The notes under the pieces: model-generated | Databases searched by the model: none | Told to the model about the DNA's origin: nothing | Seen by the model: only the letters and a program-made list of their open reading frames with translations | Source of the DNA: Bacillota bacterium | GTDB lineage: Bacteria > Bacillota > Sulfobacillia > Sulfobacillales > Sulfobacillaceae | NCBI GenBank assembly: GCA_023488565.1 | Contig: JAMDDZ010000029.1 | Span: 1 to 7,339, forward strand | DNA length: 7,339 nucleotides | Direction of reading: 5' to 3' | Made by a program: the position numbers and the translations under genes | Shown: piece after piece, positions 5,243 through 7,339 of the stretch | How positions within the stretch are numbered: the first letter of the stretch is position 1 | Layout of the letters: every line of letters begins with the position of its first letter

Positions 5243-5785
5243 TTGCTAAGAAACCGAATCCGCCGGGTCCCGGTTACAATCCGCGGAACTAATTACATCC
5301 ACGAGTACCTGATCTTGCCTGACGTTTGTGCCGTCGTGGCGGAAACTTCCGATGGAGTAATTTTAGTTGAGCAATTCCGACCAGCCTTAGGCCGCCGTAT
5401 GCTAGAGCTACCCGCCGGAAGACTCCGTCGCGGCGAGGAGCCTGTTGCCGGAGCGCGCCGCGAACTTCAGGAAGAAACCGGATTCCACGCCGGAGATTTG
5501 CGCTTGCTATCCCGATTTTATCCCTCGGTAGGTCTTTCTCGCCACAAGGTTCACTTATATTATACGGTAAACCCAACCCCAGGCGAGACCAACTGGGATG
5601 CCACCGAAGAAATTGAGGTAAAAGTGGTGCCCGTCCATGAAGTCCCCAATTTGCTTATCGAAGGACGAGCGGCTGATGCCAAAACCCATCTGGGGTTAGT
5701 GTACTTTTTAAATGCGCGGGGATGGATACTGCAAAGAGGACGTTGGCGTCCCGTCACCAGTCCGGCGGTGCAAGATTCACATTAA
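5243..5785 (+). CDS. NUDIX hydrolase, ADP-ribose pyrophosphatase type
   Basis: The product has 180 residues, the usual size of NudF-type enzymes, which split ADP-ribose into AMP and ribose 5-phosphate with Mg2+ in the cytoplasm. The complete NUDIX box spans residues 59-81: G59, then E65, then REL (73-75), then EE (77-78), then G80, matching G-x5-E-x7-REU-x-EE-x-G-U. Before it, 'ILVEQFRPALGRRMLELPAG' is typical of the ADP-ribose branch (E-Q-x-R, ELPAG). After it, 'FYPSVGLSRHKVHLYY' corresponds to the S-x-G-x-S region of this branch. The substrate is inferred; related sugar-nucleotide substrates cannot be excluded. The TTG start is chosen from AGAGGAG at 8 bases. It is divergent from tetR and followed after 76 bases by a zinc-ribbon gene with no terminator between. 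Confidence 0.88.
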   Translation: MLRNRIRRVPVTIRGTNYIHEYLILPDVCAVVAETSDGVILVEQFRPALGRRMLELPAGRLRRGEEPVAGARRELQEETGFHAGDLRLLSRFYPSVGLSRHKVHLYYTVNPTPGETNWDATEEIEVKVVPVHEVPNLLIEGRAADAKTHLGLVYFLNARGWILQRGRWRPVTSPAVQDSH

Positions 5786-5861
5786 AATCTAGTCTTGCGC
5801 GTGAATATTGAGTAAAATAAAAGAAAGTACAAGGAGAAATTCCCCCTGCGAAAGGGATGAG

Positions 5862-6110
5862 ATGATGACTTGCGAACATTGCGGCACTCTGATCCATCCA
5901 GATCAAAACACCTGTCCAGAATGCGGTGTCACTCTGGTTCCCGCCCGGCGGAATGCTCCGCCGGGAAAAGTCATTCCATTTCGGCCCCGGGTTAAAGCCA
6001 CTAAAAAGCGCGTTGTTCCCCCTAAGCAATACCGTATACGCACTTGGTGGTGGATAGTGGCAATTATTGTGGTCAGTATACTGTTGCCCTATTTATTTTC
6101 AGGGCATTAG
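5862..6110 (+). CDS. Small zinc-ribbon protein with C-terminal membrane anchor
   Basis: The product has 82 residues from ATG at 5862; the next codon is also ATG. AAAGGG (5851-5856) lies 5 bases before the first and 8 before the second ATG, so either may be used. Earlier codons back to 5808 lack a good ribosome binding site. C4-x2-C7 and C18-x2-C21 (CEHCG, CPECG) form a zinc ribbon of the short rubredoxin-like kind. A basic Pro/Arg/Lys linker (~30-58) follows, and a single hydrophobic helix (TWWWIVAIIVVSILLPYLF, ~60-79) ends the protein only three residues later. This predicts a tail-anchored protein with the ribbon in the cytoplasm. Specific function is unknown. It probably shares the NUDIX transcript. 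Confidence 0.75.
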   Translation: MMTCEHCGTLIHPDQNTCPECGVTLVPARRNAPPGKVIPFRPRVKATKKRVVPPKQYRIRTWWWIVAIIVVSILLPYLFSGH

Positions 6111-6132
6111 TGCTGCACGCAACATTAAACGG

Positions 6133-6160
6133 CACAGGCAACGCCATAGGGTTGCCTGTG
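6133..6160. terminator. Terminator hairpin between convergent genes
   Basis: CACAGGCAAC (6133-6142) and GTTGCCTGTG (6151-6160) make a perfect 10-bp stem with an 8-base loop. It lies 22 bases after the zinc-ribbon stop and 22 bases past the end of the convergent SpoVR gene. The following tracts are only moderately T-rich (GATGTATTTA on plus, CCGTTTAATG on minus), so it may be leaky, but placement between convergent genes supports it. Confidence 0.6.
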
Positions 6161-6182
6161 GATGTATTTACCATTGGCCCTC

Positions 6183-7339
6183 TTACCCGGTTGCCGAGTC
6201 CGTCCAGCGGCTGCCATCGTGACTGACGGTTCTGGCAATGCGGTTTTGGATAGTGTGAAGAAGCACCCGCCCCCTCCACAATCTTTGGGCCACGACTTCC
6301 ATGGCATAAGGCAATATAGCAAAATCGAGGTCACGGCCGTTATGATGATGGACCAATACTAAATCAGATCTGGAAGCATCGGGATTTACCGTAAGATGGG
6401 GGATGCCGGCATTCTCCAGGTCGCAAAGCAATTGCGTTTTCATTGTCGCAAACGGTGCGCCATGGGGTTCCGGTTCTGCGCCCGTGGACTTAAATAGCGC
6501 GAGCCCCGCGCTTTCCGTCATGTCTTCGTGGAGGCCGGCTCGAACCAAACCGGCGTCATCAAACTGATCCCGGGCTTGCCAGACCGCTTCAAGTCCTTGC
6601 GAACGCTCCAGGTCCTGATAGATGGCAAGTCCCAGTCGGTAGGGATTTAGTTGGGGTGAGGTAGTCTGCACAACCTTGGTATGAAGGCGAGCGACATCCC
6701 AAATTTCTCCGGCGGTTAACGGCATCTGTCGCAGGATACGCAAATGCCAAAACGTCGCATATCCCTCATTGCTAATTTTTGTTAACTGCTGCGGCCAAAA
6801 ATATCGCGCCTCCGCACGAAGCAGCATCAGAGCCTCACGTTCCCACGGTTCTAAGGAAGGCGCATGAACGGCAACATAGCCCAGCAGATCATCATTTCGT
6901 GACCTACTCGCCGCGGCAAGAGTCGATTCTCCGGTAAAGTCCATTAATATCATCGCTGCGTCAATTAAGGTCTCCACGGCTTCTTTGCCGTGGCTGCGAC
7001 GCCAACTCTCAAATTGGCGTTGATGCCAGGCTGACTGGGCCACCATATCGTGAGCCGTGGCAAAAAAGAGTCGATTGTGTAAGAAAAAATCAACATGGGC
7101 CGCCACATGAACCAGGATTAACAAAGCTTGTGCCGGTGATGTCTCACGATCTAAAAAAGCGTAGGCAGGTTGGCTGTTAATCACCAATTCATAGATTTGG
7201 GTCAATCGATAGTCGTGTTCAGTTTTCATACGGTGGTAGGCTTTGCCAAAACTCCAATGGCCAAACCGTGTCGGCATCCCGCTATACGCGGCAATCGCGC
7301 TTAGACTATTTTTCCCCACCAACTCGAAATGGATATGGG
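6183..7339 (-). CDS. spoVR: SpoVR-family protein, partial (5' end outside window)
   Basis: The frame stays open to the right edge (codons reading HIHFE before 7323), so the start lies beyond the window; the TTG at 7322 is not the true start. About 385 codons are present, and the family (B. subtilis SpoVR, E. coli YcgB) is usually 450-510 residues. Family blocks occur in order: SGMPTRFGHWSFGKAYHRMK (7283-7224), IYELVINSQPAYAFL (7196-7152), HVAAHVDFF (7109-7083), NDDLLGYVAVHAPSLEPW (6893-6840), EARYFWPQQLTKISNEG (~6812-6762) and LNPYRLGLAIYQDLE. The C-terminus (AQRLWRGRVLLHTIQN, then HDGSRW) matches the family's normal end, so the 3' end is intact. SpoVR is linked to spore cortex formation in Bacillus; its biochemical role is not established. 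In many genomes it lies beside prkA and yhbH, which might lie outside the right edge. Confidence 0.92.
   Translation of the reverse strand, partial: HIHFELVGKNSLSAIAAYSGMPTRFGHWSFGKAYHRMKTEHDYRLTQIYELVINSQPAYAFLDRETSPAQALLILVHVAAHVDFFLHNRLFFATAHDMVAQSAWHQRQFESWRRSHGKEAVETLIDAAMILMDFTGESTLAAASRSRNDDLLGYVAVHAPSLEPWEREALMLLRAEARYFWPQQLTKISNEGYATFWHLRILRQMPLTAGEIWDVARLHTKVVQTTSPQLNPYRLGLAIYQDLERSQGLEAVWQARDQFDDAGLVRAGLHEDMTESAGLALFKSTGAEPEPHGAPFATMKTQLLCDLENAGIPHLTVNPDASRSDLVLVHHHNGRDLDFAILPYAMEVVAQRLWRGRVLLHTIQNRIARTVSHDGSRWTDSATG

Noticed and set aside
5754..6029. Minus-strand frame across the zinc-ribbon gene
   Set aside because: The plus strand shows two CxxC pairs plus a membrane helix with a good ribosome binding site; the minus frame shows nothing coherent.

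Overview
The window looks like chromosomal DNA of a moderately thermophilic, acidophilic Firmicute of the Sulfobacillus type. This is inferred from a near-50% GC impression, clear Shine-Dalgarno sites with frequent GTG/TTG starts, a secreted glutamic (G1) peptidase of the kind found in acidophiles, a SpoVR-family gene and an IS1595-type transposase remnant. Species cannot be fixed from sequence reading alone.

Layout. Positions 1-320 (minus) hold the 5' part of an IS1595-family transposase, running off the left edge and interrupted by an in-frame TGA. Positions 321-637 have no gene; they hold the end of that element, a possible IS21-type terminal-repeat remnant and a weak promoter. Positions 638-970 (+) encode a small three-helix membrane protein. 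It converges, through a shared bidirectional terminator, on a two-HTH MerR/excisionase-like regulator (1013-1663, minus) with a Cys/His/Gly-rich segment and a C-terminal coiled coil. That regulator is divergent from a secreted G1 (eqolisin) peptidase (1889-2962, +). The 225-base gap between them contains a near-perfect 25-bp dyad and a second half-site 53 bp away. The peptidase converges on citrate synthase (3011-4138, minus) across a 13-bp terminator hairpin.

The next block is regulatory and metabolic. A TetR-family repressor (4571-5176, minus) is followed by an overlapping small gene of unknown function (4315-4581). The repressor is divergent from a NUDIX hydrolase of the ADP-ribose pyrophosphatase type (5243-5785, +), probably co-transcribed with a tail-anchored zinc-ribbon protein (5862-6110, +). 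A 66-base divergent region carries an extended -10 promoter overlapped by a 21-bp dyad, the expected arrangement for TetR autorepression and control of the NUDIX gene. A SpoVR-family gene (minus, from 6183) runs off the right edge.

The most interesting parts are the unusual regulator paired with the G1 peptidase and its operator-like DNA, the TetR/NUDIX divergent unit with its coupled unknown gene, and a stop codon placed in a terminator loop. I see no tRNA, rRNA, CRISPR array or defence island.
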